From an uncultured bacterium (lineage in GTDB: Bacteria > Patescibacteriota > Gracilibacteria > Absconditabacterales > Absconditicoccaceae), in NCBI GenBank assembly GCA_947168815.1, contig CAMVNG010000009.1, positions 1 through 41,776 of the forward strand: 41,776 nucleotides of DNA. The letters run 5' to 3'. Below the pieces are notes generated by a model, which saw only the letters and a list, made by a program, of their open reading frames with translations, did no database searches and had not been told where the DNA came from. Both the position numbers and the translations under genes were made by a program. Shown here in pieces: positions 8,314-20,010 of this stretch. Within the stretch, counting starts at the first letter, position 1. Each line of letters starts with the position of its first letter.

Positions 8314-11001
8314 ATGAAGAAAACCACATCTCTAGTTCTATTACTTTTAGGACTTTGTTTTCTTGCTGGTTGTGAGAATACAGTACCTAATTCATCAGAT
8401 GAAAACCAAGAACCTGAAAATATAACACAGAATAGTGAAAGTTCTGACTCACTTCTATGAGAGCATACTGTAAGTATGCATTATGCAAAAGAAATGAAGA
8501 AACCAGATTTTGATGATATGATAAATAAGGAAGAAGTACAAAATGCTAATTATGAAAATACTTGGGAAAAAGAATATGCTCTAACACAAGAAGATGTGGA
8601 TGGTTTAAAAGATATGATAGATAATAATTATTGTTCTGAATGAATTTGACTTTGGTGATTTGGTAATTATTGAAATGAATGAATGGAAAAAGTAACAATC
8701 AACAAAGAAGATTTAAAAGTATGAAAAACATTTAAAGTATCATGAAAATATCATTGATTTAATTGACATCCACTAAAAGGAAATATTATTAATCAGATAA
8801 AGGAACATGGATTCTGAATTCAGGATTTTTCAGAATGGAGTCGTACTGCATATAATTCAGATTTCTGAACATTTTATAGGGAAGAATGGGTAAATAGAAC
8901 AGAAAATATTTGAGGATCTTCTCATAATGAATATGAAAGATATCCATTCAATACCCTCCTAGTAACAAATGATTTATTACTTCATGTCTTTCATAAAATC
9001 TTTTCAAATGAACTTCAATATTTTGAAGAATCAGAAGCAAGACCTCTCTTAACAAACTTAACAGAAGGTATGTATACTATCTTTAAAGAAGGAAAGCTCT
9101 GAAATAATAAAGAACTAAATGAATTCTTAACAGCATATTGGACGATACCATATGCACTTCTACCAAGTAATGATGAACTTATAAGTGAATTACAAGAGAG
9201 GGAAAGGCATATGCGAGATAATTTTTCATACGATTGAGATAATAGTCCAACAGCAGAATTTTCAGATGAAGAATTACAAGAATACTTAACAAAAAGATTT
9301 GAAAAACTTCTTCCTTCTGTAGCAAAACAATATCAAGATGCATTAAAAGAAGAGTGGAAACAAATCTTAGCTGCAGAATCTTCTACAGGTCCAGATCCAT
9401 TGCTCTTATCTTTCAGTCCTGAATATATAGAACAAAACGGAATCAAGCAAGACTTTACACAATTTAGACCAAGAGCTCATTATACAAATTCAAGTTTCTT
9501 GAAAACTTATTTCATGGCATCAAAATGGTTGATGAGAGAGAAACTTTATATATGAGATAAAAAATTAGCAAAAGCAGCAATTTATCTAGCAAGTGCAACT
9601 TCATTAAAAGAAGGAATGTATGATGAAATGCATGCATTCCAAGAAAAGATTAAAAACCTTATTTGAAGTGATGATGATATAGGAGTAGAAGAATTAGTAC
9701 TTCTTAATCAATTATATCTTTCATGAGATGTAAATAATATGACAGATGAAATTCATAAAATTATTATGGATGCAACAACAAAACAAAGGATATCTTCATC
9801 TTCTTATAGAACATCAGATGCACTTTCAAAAACAGAAGATGAGGCTAAAGATATGTTAAATGGTTTTGTTTTCTTATGAGAAAAATTCACAATTGATAGT
9901 TATCTATTTGATCTCTTGACGGCAGGAAACGCTGAAAAAGAATTCCTTAAAAAACCAAATATTCAAACAGCACTTCTTGTACCAGATGTTATCGAAAATT
10001 ATGCACCAGCAAATCAATTAGTACAGTTATGGTTAAAAGAAAAATCAGAAGAAGTAGATGATGAAGGAGTTGGACTAGTTCTAGAAGATATTGATTGCTG
10101 AGAAGAAAAATGTATGCAGGTTTCTCGTTATAATGAAGTAAAAGCAGAAGCAAGAGACATTGCTAAAAAAGTAATAGAAGAAGATAAAGGACTTCTAAAT
10201 ACTTTCTATCATAAATGGTTGAATACACTTGGACAACTTTTTGCTCCAGTTGAAAACCTACCTTACTTTAAAAAAGATCCATTATATATCTTCAAGAATT
10301 TAGCAACATACATGGGTTCATATACTGAACTTAAGCATGATACACTTCTTTATACAAAACAAGCTTATGCTGAATTAGGTGGTGGTTGAGATGATGGTTG
10401 TACAATTACTGTTTATCCTCCAGAACTTCCTGTTCCTAAAGGATATATAGAAGCAGATGTGAACTTTATTTCAGAATTAATCCGTTTAAATACTTCAATT
10501 ACAGCATGGTTTGAGAATAAAGATAACTTTAATGCCTTTAACACATATCTCAAACACATTAATGTGATAGCACAAAAGCAAATGAAAAATGAAAAAATAG
10601 ATGATAGTGAATTCGAATGGTTAAGATTATCACGAGAAGACTTAAATGAGATTACTTATCCAAGAAAGCTCTTCTGAGAACCAACTCAAAAATTAGAAAG
10701 AGGTGCTTTGATAGCAGATATCTTCACATCAAGTACTCCTGAAGGATCAAATCCACTTTATGAAGCAGTATGAAGACCATTACTTATGGCATTGATGGTT
10801 GATGATGTAAATGGTAAAAGAATTGTAATGTGACCAATATTCTCACACTATGAATTCTATCAAACAGATAGTGTTCTCGATTGAGACAAAAGATATACTG
10901 ATGAAGATTGGCAACAAAAATATGATAGTTTGACGCACGAGGAAAGAATTAATAACTATGGTATTGAAACGAGAAACTTATTTGAATGATTAGATAAATA
11001 A
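8314..11001 (+). CDS. DUF3160-family surface lipoprotein
   Basis: A large secreted protein of 895 residues. The N-terminus is a lipoprotein signal: basic MKKTTS, a hydrophobic core, and lipobox LAGC with Cys20 as the predicted lipidated residue, followed by a Ser/Asn/Glu-rich linker. The body resembles DUF3160 proteins of archaea and Thermotogae: PFNTLLVTNDLLLHVFHKIF, FTQFRPRAHYT with TYFMASKWL, and a C-terminal FSHYEFYQT. Function of the family is unknown. Glycines are mixed TGA and GGA, so the gene is native to this code. Its TAA overlaps the ATG of the Memo-like gene by one base, which implies a two-gene operon and coupled translation. Confidence 0.8.
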
Positions 11002-11804
11002 TGGGGAAAAATAAGTACATAATTGTTTTTTGATTGCTCCTAATCGCGGTATTAGGAGCATCTTTTTCTTTATTTTATCCAGCAAAAAAGACGACATTTT
11101 CTTTGGCTGTAATTCCCCATTTTATGATTCAATCGCATAAAGTAGATGAATTTTATGCATTCTTAAAAGAAAAGTATTATCAAACAATAATGCCAGATAG
11201 AATTATTCTTCTCTCTCCTAATCATTTTTTTCCTGAACAAAAAAAGCTTGAAGGACTTTGTAAAACAGAAGAACTTTATTATAAAAACGATACTATAAAT
11301 TGATCTGCTCTTAATACCGATGATATCGTATGTACATGAGGAGTTTTTTATTTTCGTTGAGAGCATAAATATATTAAAGATCATGGAATCTGAGAGCACA
11401 TTACGTGGATAAATAAATATTTTCCAAATGTTCAAGTTATTCCATTAGCTCTTCCAACACATAATATGTCTATTTCAAAAAGCTTAGCAGAAAAAATAGC
11501 TTTATTGCAATGAAATACCTTCATTATAGCTTCAGTTGATTTTTCTCATTATAAACCAGAACAAGAGGCAAAAAAATATGATGAAATATCGTATGCGACA
11601 CTTTCAAATACGGGAAGTTTTGTAAAACTAAAGTCCTTGGATGTAGATTGTCCTGCTTGTTTAGGAGTAGTTTATAATTTAGCAGCTAAAACCAATCAAA
11701 AAATCCAACAACGGTACAGAGATTCTTCAAGTACGATTGTTGGATATGATTTATGAAAAGAAAATACTTCTAGACAATTTTTATATTGGACTACATCTTT
11801 GTAA
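11001..11804 (+). CDS. MEMO1-family protein (AmmeMemoRadiSam system protein B-like)
   Basis: The 267-residue protein has one N-terminal membrane segment (about residues 4-24) and then a MEMO-family domain, recognised from LAVIPHFMIQSHKVDEFY, RIILLSPNHFFP, VIPLALPTH and the conserved ASVDFSHY. MEMO proteins are related to extradiol dioxygenases; in bacteria they often sit beside AMMECR1 and radical-SAM genes, neither of which is seen here. The substrate is unknown. The start ATG overlaps the DUF3160 stop by one base (TAATG). The N-terminal anchor suggests an extracytoplasmic location next to that lipoprotein. The gene ends 14 nt inside the convergent L,D-transpeptidase gene. Confidence 0.75.
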
Positions 11805-12657
11805 GAGTTGAGGTATAAAGCCCTACAAGTACGATGGTTGATTCTTCGGGTAGTTCATAATAAAGATAGTGTTGGTAAAATCATGGTAGTCTTATGCATC
11901 AATGAGATAGTGGGTATCAGTTATCTTCTCATTGATGGGTAAATACTCCTCATTTTCATGCTCAGTCAATATGCATTGCATTAGGCATTGGTGCATTACG
12001 AAATTCTCTTGATCTACGGAAGACAGAATCACGTTTTAATGTGTATTTTCATGATGGAGTTCTTTTCCCTTTCCCAATTGAAACATAGGTTGCTACTTTT
12101 AGTTTTCAATTTTTATAATATGCTAATGCGTTTTTTCAATTATCTAACTGAGTTACAACGGTTAAATGGGGGTCGTTTATTGTTTCATATTCTGGCAATT
12201 TTTTTGCTAGTTCAGATAGATTTTCTGGAAAATATGATTTCAGTTCAGGATATATTAGAGGAATATTAATTGTATCGTTTTCAGATAGTCTATCATAGAC
12301 ATCAAATGGTTTGTCTCAGTTATTATTGTATTTTTTCATTATAGTTTCTGCTTGAGAATATCCAAGAAGATTTCAGTAATTCGGAACTATCATTCTTTTT
12401 TTTCAAAACAATGGTCATCCTTCCAAATCTTTCATATGTACAGTAAAACAAGTATCACTATTTTCTTTTGTTAGATCAATACTGTCAGCTTTTTGAGCTT
12501 GTATTTGAAGTCAATCACTTTTATTTGCGGTTGAATCAGCAAGAACTTCAGCAATTTCTTGTTTTTTATTTTTATTAAGAGGACTATCACAGTTTGCAGT
12601 TGTAAGAGTAAGAGCTGCAGCTGCAGTAATGGCCATAGCACTGCTTTTTATAGACAT
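11791..12657 (-). CDS. L,D-transpeptidase (YkuD domain), exported
   Basis: This enzyme class makes 3-3 cross-links in peptidoglycan or anchors proteins to it. The 288-residue product has an N-terminal signal-like segment (AMAITAAAALTLTTANC) and a C-terminal catalytic domain with ATYVSIGKGKRTPSGKY, AMHIDGAGKGGVFTHQG and the active-site motif SHGCIRLPG; the nucleophile is Cys254 and the likely base the histidine in FTHQG. The start at 12657 is preferred because a promoter-like pair (TTGACT at 12702-12697, TATACC at 12678-12673) lies just upstream, downstream of the alternative ATG at 12720. The Cys after the signal core is not in a canonical lipobox. Several glycines are TGA. It overlaps the Memo-like gene by 14 nt at the 3' ends. 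Confidence 0.85.
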
Positions 12658-12736
12658 TATGAATTCACAATAGGTATAAAGTAATACAATAAGTATAGTC
12701 AAACAACCTCTAAAAAGCAAAAAGCCTTTAATTTAA

Positions 12737-12764
12737 TTGATTTTAGAGAGGATATTCTTAGACT
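12737..12764 (+). promoter_or_regulatory. Promoter of the CapA-like gene
   Basis: TTGATT (12737-12742) and TAGACT (12759-12764) are 16 nt apart, with the start codon 29 nt after the -10. This fits the layout shared by other genes here. Confidence 0.45.
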
Positions 12765-12792
12765 GAGAATTGGTTTAATTTTGTTCTGTGTG

Positions 12793-13896
12793 ATGAAAAA
12801 AAATCTCATTTTTCTTTTTAGTTTATTATTTTTACTTTGAGGGGCTGCAGCTCTTTTTTACGATTATTTTTCAAATAGAGCTGAAATCCAGGAAGAAGTT
12901 CATACAGTTAAAATCGTTGCATGATGAGATATTATGCTTTCAAGAGGAATTGGACGATGGAATAAAAAACATGGATATTCAAGGACTTTTTCTTGAGATA
13001 ATTATAATCCATTAACTCAATTTGATTGTTATCTTTCATGAGATTGTGTTCTTATTTTTAATTTAGAAAGTATGTTCTCTAAAAAGGATAACGATGAACC
13101 TTATTGATGATTCCTTTTCCGTTCAAATACATGAAATCTTCAATACCTCTTAGACGTAAAAAGAGATAATGAATTACTCCTTTCTCTCGCAAATAATCAT
13201 ACAAATAATGCATGATGAGATGGAGTCAAGTTAACGAAAGAAGTACTTTTTTGAGCAAATATTTGATTTTTTTGAGCATGAAATTCAGAAGAGGAGGCTA
13301 TGCAAATTTATAGCATAGAAGAGGATTGAATAAATTTGTGTTTTCAAGCTTTTTCATACGATTGAACAAATTGAAGATATTATTGATGATTACCAGTGTC
13401 TTGGAATCCATTAAAGTTTGAATTAATGCAAGAAAGCTTACAAGAAATGGATAATCTTTGATGTGAAGTAAAAATTATTATGCCACATCGATGAGCAGAA
13501 TATCGTCTTCATCCAGCACAATGGCAAAGAGATTTAGCATATCAATTAATTGATGCTGGAGCTGATATAATTCTTTGAGGACATTCACATATTCCATGAT
13601 CATATGAGGAATATCAATGAAAACCAATTTTTTATTCTTTTGGAAACTTTATTTTTGATCAAGATTGGTGAAAGAAACCTAGTGGATGATGATTTGATTA
13701 TATTTATGATTTTGAGTTAAAAAGAAGAACAGTACCAACATATGTTTCTCTTTTGGCATGATTTGAAATCACTAAAATTGGAACAGGAATAACAATATCT
13801 GAACCTACTTTTAAGATGGCGCGTATTAATAAAGGTTTATACTCAGAAATAGATGCAGAAACCTTTACTGGAATTATGAGCGAACTAGCTTTTTAA
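12793..13896 (+). CDS. CapA-family (PgsA-like) metallophosphatase-fold protein
   Basis: A 367-residue protein with an N-terminal membrane anchor (about residues 4-22) and an external CapA domain. The family signatures appear in order: VKIVAGGDIMLSRGIGRW, VLIFNLESMF, LSLANNHTNNAGGDGV, VKIIMPHRGAEYRLHP and IILGGHSHIPGSYEEYQGKP, then IFYSFGNFIFDQ. CapA/PgsA proteins act with poly-gamma-glutamate synthesis in Bacillus, but many lone homologues have no known substrate. No capB or capC gene is nearby. Glycines are heavily TGA, often in pairs. The NlpC/P60 gene follows 20 nt downstream on the same strand, probably in one transcript. Confidence 0.85.
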
Positions 13897-13916
13897 ATAC
13901 ATTGTTTACTAAAAAG

Positions 13917-15143
13917 ATGAGAAAATTGATTTTGTGAGGAATAATACTTTTAGTAAATTTCTGAATAGTATCAGCATATTTACCACTAACAGAAACTCAA
14001 CTTTCTACAATTGATTCTGAGATTAATAGCAATCAGCATTTAACCTATGCAGAAAAAAAAGCAAAATCTGAATATTTTTACAGATTGGCTGAAAAAAACT
14101 TAGCAATACGTAAAGCCTTTTCATCAATTTCAACTAAAATTACTAAAGTTAACTTAAGTGAAAAGGATAATGAAACAGTTAATTATAGAATTAATATTTT
14201 AAAAGTTCTGGCAAAAGCTCAAAGGAATGAAATCCTTACAAGATTAAAAAATATTCAAACTATGGCTGAAGAATTATGAAGATTATATGAAATAGAAAGT
14301 TCTCCTAATTTTGTATGATTTTGAAGAACATTAATGCCAACCCCTGTTTATTCTTTAATAAGAGATGAACCAGATATTAATTATATTATGTGATGAGAGG
14401 GAACTACAGGTCTTCATTTTGATAAAACAAATTTAATTCGTGAATTATTAGTGGTATATCCTCAAGATACAGCATTAACACTTATTAAAAAAATTACGAA
14501 AGGAAAATATACCTACTATCAAGTTCGTACCCCAGAATTTGATGGAGAAAAAGATGAGAAGTATGATTATTATGTTGATTCAAGATTTATAGAAGTTTCA
14601 AAAGAGAAACCAAAAGATAGAATTCCTAAGCTTCCATCTCGTGAACAGGTTCTTAAAAATATGTATAATGCTTTAGGTTCTGCATATGTTCGAGGGTGAA
14701 CTTGGTATCAAGGTATTCCACAAATGACTAGTTATTTCCCTTCTAGTTATGAGATGAACAAAAAAATATTAGCGCAAAAAACGTTAAAGGGGGTTGATTG
14801 TTCATGATTGTTATATCAAGCAACAGATGGATATACACCTAGAAATACATGATGACTTTTATGATATTGAAGGGCTGTTGAAGTTGAAGGAAAAAGTGTA
14901 GATGAGATTGTTAAACAATTAAAACCATTAGATTTAATTGTTCGAGCAGGACATGTTGTTATTGTTTATGATCAAAATAGAGTCATTGAAAGTAGGTGGT
15001 TTAATAATTTTCAATGAGGAGTAATGCTAACAAATACAAAAGAAAGATTAAAAGAAATTATGGAAACGAGAAGTCCTGTAAATAATTGGACAGCATCAAA
15101 ATTAGCTTCTTCAGCGAAGTTTGTGGTAAGAAGATGGTATTAA
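13917..15143 (+). CDS. Secreted NlpC/P60-family hydrolase with SH3-like domain
   Basis: The 408-residue product starts with a signal peptide (LILGGIILLVNFGIVSAY), followed by a helical, coiled-coil-like region (about 35-120). An SH3b-like segment follows (LVVYPQDTALTLIKKITKGK up to YYVDSRFIEV), then the papain-like catalytic domain: GVDCSGLLYQAT with the nucleophile Cys near residue 294, and AGHVVIVYDQNRVIES with the likely catalytic His near 346. Such enzymes cut peptide bonds in peptidoglycan stems. Downstream of the capA-like gene, it probably acts at the cell wall together with it. Glycines are TGA and GGA. The substrate cannot be told from the sequence. Confidence 0.82.
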
Positions 15144-15149
15144 AAAAGA

Positions 15150-16580
15150 TTATTCTCCTTTTTGATTTCTACCTCGAACTAATCCATAGAGTAACATAAA
15201 TGGATAGACAATCATTCTGTCTACAAAACTATGGAGTACTAAACCTTCGATTCCAAGTCAAAGAAGTCCTAATCAAAATCCAAAAATAATATAAAGCTGT
15301 GAGATTTTCTTTTGATCAGCTTTTTTTCATTTCTTTAGTTCTTCTAGTAATTCCTTGCCAACACTTAATCAAGCATAAATCAACCAAATAAAACAAGCCA
15401 ACCAAGGAATTAATCACAAGAATCCATATTCCATAAATACTTGTACATATTGGTTCTCTGGATTATATCAGTAGGTACTTATTTCATATTTAGAATTAAT
15501 TTCTTTAATTTTATCACATCTTGGATTGTTCTCAGCGTTGTAACAAAGTTGATGAGATGCTGGTCAAGAATATCAAGCTCACCATCAAGTAAAAGGTTTG
15601 CTCAATCATAGTTTTACTCCTTCTTCTAATAAAACAATGTGCCCAGTATTAGAATGTGTTCTCATAAATACTCATCTAAATACCCATAATCCAGCTAGAC
15701 AAACAATTAATGCAGGAATTCATCAATAGATGATAATTTTTTTTACATATTTCCAGTAAACAAGTAATAAGATAATAACAGTTTCTAGTAACCAAACTCC
15801 CATAGCAGCTCTTGAGAGGGTTGAAAAAATGAGGAATCAAAAAGCAATTGTCCAAAAAATCTGATATTTTCTTGTTTGTTTTCTAAGGTATCAGAAGGCA
15901 AAAACAGGCCAAAAAGCAATTAAGAAGAATCAGAAACTAATAGGTCTTTCAAAAAGAAATTGGTTTCTAATAAGTCATCTATTTATTTCTGTATAATAAA
16001 CAGCTGGAGGATTTCCTCAAATAGTTCATTCAAAAGACTCTCTTGAGTATCCAAAAAGTCTTAAGGTTCAAGGAACTAAGTAAAGCATAAGCCACCAAAG
16101 GATTCCTCAATATACAGTATATTTTAAAACATTTTGATACCAAGTGTCAAATTTAATATCTTTTAATGGTGTATACCAGACAAGACCAACACCAAGTAAG
16201 AAAATTAAGAATCATAATAAATCGTATTTAACGGTAAGAATATAGGTTCATAAACCTACCTTTTGAACAAATAGAGCAAGAACAAAAGAAATAACACAGG
16301 CTGCTAAGAAAAAACAACAGAAATGAAATATTGAATTATTACGAAGATGCTGATAAAAATTGTGCCATCATTTTTCTTTACAATATTCCCAAATTCAAGC
16401 TCAAACAAAAAGAATAAAAAGGAGAATAATGATTTCTTTCCAAAGCCAAATAACTTGTCGAATTCATCCTTCTAATCATAGTTTATATGTGACAAATGTT
16501 TGAAGAAAAAATTGAACAAGAAGCCCTATAAAAAATATTTTAATTAATCGTTCGAGGATTACTGGAAACTTTTTTTTCAT
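15150..16580 (-). CDS. O-antigen ligase/polymerase-like membrane protein
   Basis: A 476-residue polytopic membrane protein with about ten hydrophobic helices and a long external loop (about 320-400). The pattern FLIFSTLSRAAMGVWLLE, the loop around GAGYSGPASHQLCY, and the late helices with NQYVQVFMEYGFLGLIPWL resemble the Wzy/WaaL/O-antigen ligase family, which polymerises or transfers lipid-linked glycans outside the membrane. The C-terminus HSFVDRMIVYPFMLLYGL also fits. No glycosyltransferases are adjacent, so the acceptor is unknown. Many glycines are TGA. It lies 51 nt downstream of the acyltransferase-like gene on the same strand and converges on the NlpC/P60 gene with a 6-nt gap. Confidence 0.7.
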
Positions 16581-16631
16581 GAATTAAGATAACAATAAAA
16601 GATAAAATCTTATTAATGATTTAACGCAGAA

Positions 16632-18029
16632 TTAAAACTCATTTTTATTATTTTCAATCCAATTATTAAGGAGATATTCGTCAATATTTCATTCTTCATC
16701 AAAGATACCATAAGGATAATTGCCTGTTTTTGATCGTTTTTTGAATAATCTAAAAACATCTTCAGGAACTGTCATTGCAATATCCTGCTCTCAAATTATT
16801 TCTCAGTTTTCATCCTTAATTGGCGTTTTTATTCATTTTGCTAACGTTGTTACAACATCACTAGCATTTAATGGTTTCTTTTGAGGTAATTCTTGAAGAT
16901 GCATATCAATTTCAGCATTTTTGTTCCAAGTATTGTCATTAGGAGAAATCCCTTGTTTGAGTGCTGTTGTATTTGTTGAAAGCGCAAATGTCTTAATATT
17001 AGGGTTGTTTTTCCTTAATTTATTAATCATATTAATTGTTGAAATGTTTGATCACCAACTTTCATCAGGAAGATAGATACGAGTCGTTGGATTTCAATTA
17101 CTATCTTTTCAGTAAATAACTACATCTCTTGTTCCACTTGGAGCACAGAAATAGATTTTACCTTCTCAATCATCTTTAAAATCTTTCAACATTTGAGAAA
17201 TTGCTCATTTTTGCTGAAGAGATATCAATGGTTTTAATTCCTGTATCTGATTTCCCGCTGGATGGGTAATGACTACGTTAGAAAGAGAATTTATAGTCAT
17301 ATTTTGAAGCTTATGGGTATTAAGCAATGGGCCAATAATGGTTGTAAAAAAGCGATTAACATCCTTAATTCATAGTTCTTCTGCTTTTCTCATAAATTTT
17401 AAGATTGCTAATGGTATATTTGCGAAGGTGTCATGATTAAGAATAATAAAAAACTTGTCTCCATGCTCTAATCAAAGGAGAATCTCTTCAATCATTGCTT
17501 CTTCCACTTCGCTCATTTCTAAGAGTTGTGGTCTGTAATATTTATCAATTGCATCTTGAAATCAAACTCAAAAAGTATCCTTAAAAAGGGAGTTTAATTT
17601 TCTTCCATATTTTGTAATTATAGGTTCCAATTTTCAAAAATCTTTTCGTTTTCAAACTTCCATCCAATTTTGTTGTGCTTCTCATGGAGTATGAAGTTTC
17701 AAATCTTTGAGTTTATTTCAATCTTTTATGTGGGTATTCCAAAAATTTCTGTTATAAGCATATAAGAGAACGCTTTCTAATTCTGATGGGTACTCTCTTA
17801 ATCTTGCACGAAGATAACCTTTATCGGCATTTTCTAAAATATCTTTAGATGAGAAATGATATCCTTCTTTTTCTATCGCTTTAATAAGTTGATCAGCTAT
17901 TCATGATGTGATATCAGCTCTTAATTGGTCTGGGAATATATCAACTAGAGTTCAAATTTGTTCATCATTATAAAGTTTATCTAGATGTAATCATCATTTT
18001 TTTGATGATTCACTTGAATTTTTTTCCAT
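16632..18029 (-). CDS. GPAT/PLSC-like acyltransferase, plant-plastid-type motifs
   Basis: The 465-residue protein has no membrane segment. Its middle carries FIILNHDTFANIPLAI (near residue 195) and later KIYFCAPSGTRDVV (near 294), with VVITHPAGNQ between them. These resemble the NHxxxxD and APSGGRD blocks of the soluble glycerol-3-phosphate acyltransferases of plastids and Chlamydia, although the aspartate of the first block is Asn here and the second reads SGTRD. The flanks (an N-terminal helical domain of about 180 residues) are also GPAT-like in size. The likely role is the first acylation of glycerol-3-phosphate or a related transfer; the substitution leaves activity uncertain. Glycines are mixed TGA and GGA. 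It is the first gene before the O-antigen-ligase-like gene. Confidence 0.55.
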
Positions 18030-18136
18030 TAAAAAAAGCAAATTATAAAGATGCTTTGTATTTACTTTTTTATTTACTGACTTAAAGGTAGTGATTTAGA
18101 AAACTTTGTCAAGAAGAACACGGTTGAGTCTTTTTA

Positions 18137-18164
18137 TTGAAAACAAAAAGGAAAACACTATCTT
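18137..18164 (+). promoter_or_regulatory. Promoter of the M50 protease gene
   Basis: TTGAAA (18137-18142) and TATCTT (18159-18164) are 16 nt apart, with the ATG 30 nt after the -10. The divergent acyltransferase gene starts 165 nt to the left of the protease start. Confidence 0.5.
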
Positions 18165-18193
18165 TACCTATACTTTAATAAGGGAAGAAAAAT

Positions 18194-18853
18194 ATGGTGT
18201 CTTTTGCAACAGTATGGTATTATGCTGAATTGGGAATTATTCTTCTTATTTCGATTGGAATTCATGAATTTGCACATGCATATTCTTCGTATAAATTATG
18301 AGATCCAACACCTAAAATTCAAGGAAGATTAACTCCCAATCCTCTTAAGCATATTTCACTATGGTGATTTCTTGCTGTTTTTCTTATTCATTTTTGATGG
18401 TGAAAACCTGTTCAAATAGATCCAAGCTATTATAAAAAACCTTATAGAGATGAGCTAATTACATCATTAGCAGGTCCAGCAAGTAATATTATATTATGAA
18501 TTTTAGGAATTTTAGTACTTTTCTTATACTGAGCATTGTTCTCTGTTCCTTTGCAAAAGCTTTTGGAATCAGATTTAGTCGGAAACTTTTGGATTACCTT
18601 TTCTATGCTTAATTTTTGATTAGCTGTTTTTAATCTTATTCCAATCCCACCTCTTGATGGATATAGACTTATAAAAGTATTTTCACATAAAGCATGAGAA
18701 TTTATGGAACAATATATGGGAATTATTTTTATTATTTTCCTTCTTCTCTTTGTTTTTTGACCACTTTCATGAAGCGTATCAACATTAATTAGTAATGTTT
18801 CTTATGCTTTATTTAGATTTTTTTCTTTTCCATTATTACAAGTTTTCTATTAG
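18194..18853 (+). CDS. Site-2 protease family (M50) membrane metalloprotease
   Basis: A 219-residue integral membrane zinc protease. The metal-binding motif GIHEFAHAYSSYKLGD (HExxH at about 24-28) lies in the first helix, and the second motif FNLIPIPPLDGYRL (about 145-158) supplies the third ligand (Asp). SLAGPASNIILG between them is typical of the short M50B (Rv1417/YwhC-like) subfamily, which lacks PDZ and CBS domains. Such enzymes cut membrane-embedded substrates; the target is unknown. Glycines in the catalytic region are TGA. It precedes prfA by 54 nt in the same direction and may share its transcript. Confidence 0.87.
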
Positions 18854-18907
18854 CTTTACTTATCTATAAAAACTATTTGAAATTTTTAATTTTTGTTATC
18901 TATTATC

Positions 18908-19987
18908 ATGTTAGAAAAGTTACAAGCTATTATTAATAAATATGAGAATTTAAGAGAAGAATCTCTTAAGCCTGAAATATTTGAAGATATGGAAAAGGCT
19001 AAAAAAATTAATAAAGAACTATCAAGTTTAGAAAAGACATATGAATTAGCGCAAAACTATAAAAAAGCCATAGAAACGTTAAATGACGCTCAAGAAATGC
19101 TTGATTCAGAAACAGATCCAGAACTTGTTGCTATGGCACAAGAAGAATTAGAGGAGAATAAAGCAAAAATAGAAGAATATGATCATCAGCTAAAAATAGC
19201 ACTTTTGCCTAAAGATCCAAACGATGATAAAAATATTTTCTTGGAAATTAGACCTGCTGCGGGATGAGATGAAGCATGACTTTTCGCTTCTGAGCTTTTA
19301 AAGATGTATTTAAACTATGCACAAAGAAAAGGTTGGAAGCCTGAAATTGTTGAGGAGCAGCTTTCAGAAATCTGATGAGTAAAATTTGTAATGGTAAAAA
19401 TTGCAGGAAATGCAGTATATTCTCTTATGAAATTTGAATCATGAGTTCATAGAGTTCAAAGGATACCAGATACTGAATCTAATGGAAGAGTTCATACTTC
19501 AACAGTTACAGTTGCAATTATGCCAGAAGCTGAAGATGTTGATATTCAAATAGATCCAAAAGATATTATTCTTGATACGTATGCAGCATCATCTTCATGA
19601 GGACAGAATGCAAACAAGAACCAAACTTGAGTTAGACTTCATCACATACCATCAGGATTAATCGTTAATATTTGAGATAATAAATCTCAAATGATGAATA
19701 AAGAAAAGGCTTTTGCTGTGCTTAAATCTAGACTTTATCAAATTGAATTAGAGAAAAAGCAAGCAGAAGAAAAGAGTTTAAGAGGAAATCAGATTGGAAC
19801 AGGAGATAGATCTGAAAAAATTAGAACCTATAATTTCCCTCAGGATAGAGTAACAGACCATCGTATTCATGAATCGTGGTCTAATCTTCCAAACATAATG
19901 ATGTGAAATATTGATGATATTATTGATAAATTAGTTCTAGAAAATCAAACAAAGCTTCTTAATGAAGAAATGAAAAAAGAAGAATAA
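18908..19987 (+). CDS. prfA: Peptide chain release factor 1 (RF1)
   Basis: RF1 recognises UAA and UAG and triggers peptide release. The 359-residue protein has the normal length: an N-terminal helical domain, [18 protein letters not shown] with the codon-recognition tripeptide P-D-T (about 187-189), and the catalytic loop [17 protein letters not shown] with GGQ at about 231-233. The PxT tripeptide marks RF1, not RF2. The first glycine of GGQ is encoded by TGA (19598-19600), so RF1 itself depends on UGA being read as Gly. RF2 would be lethal or useless under this code, and none is seen here. The ATG at 18908 gives the standard N-terminus [15 protein letters not shown]; an upstream TTG is not needed. 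Confidence 0.95.
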
Positions 19988-20010
19988 TTTTATAGTAAGG
20001 CTATCTATCA

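Noticed and set aside
12658-12720. Start of the L,D-transpeptidase at 12720
   Set aside because: The promoter-like pair at 12673-12702 lies downstream of that ATG, and the start at 12657 already supplies a signal peptide.
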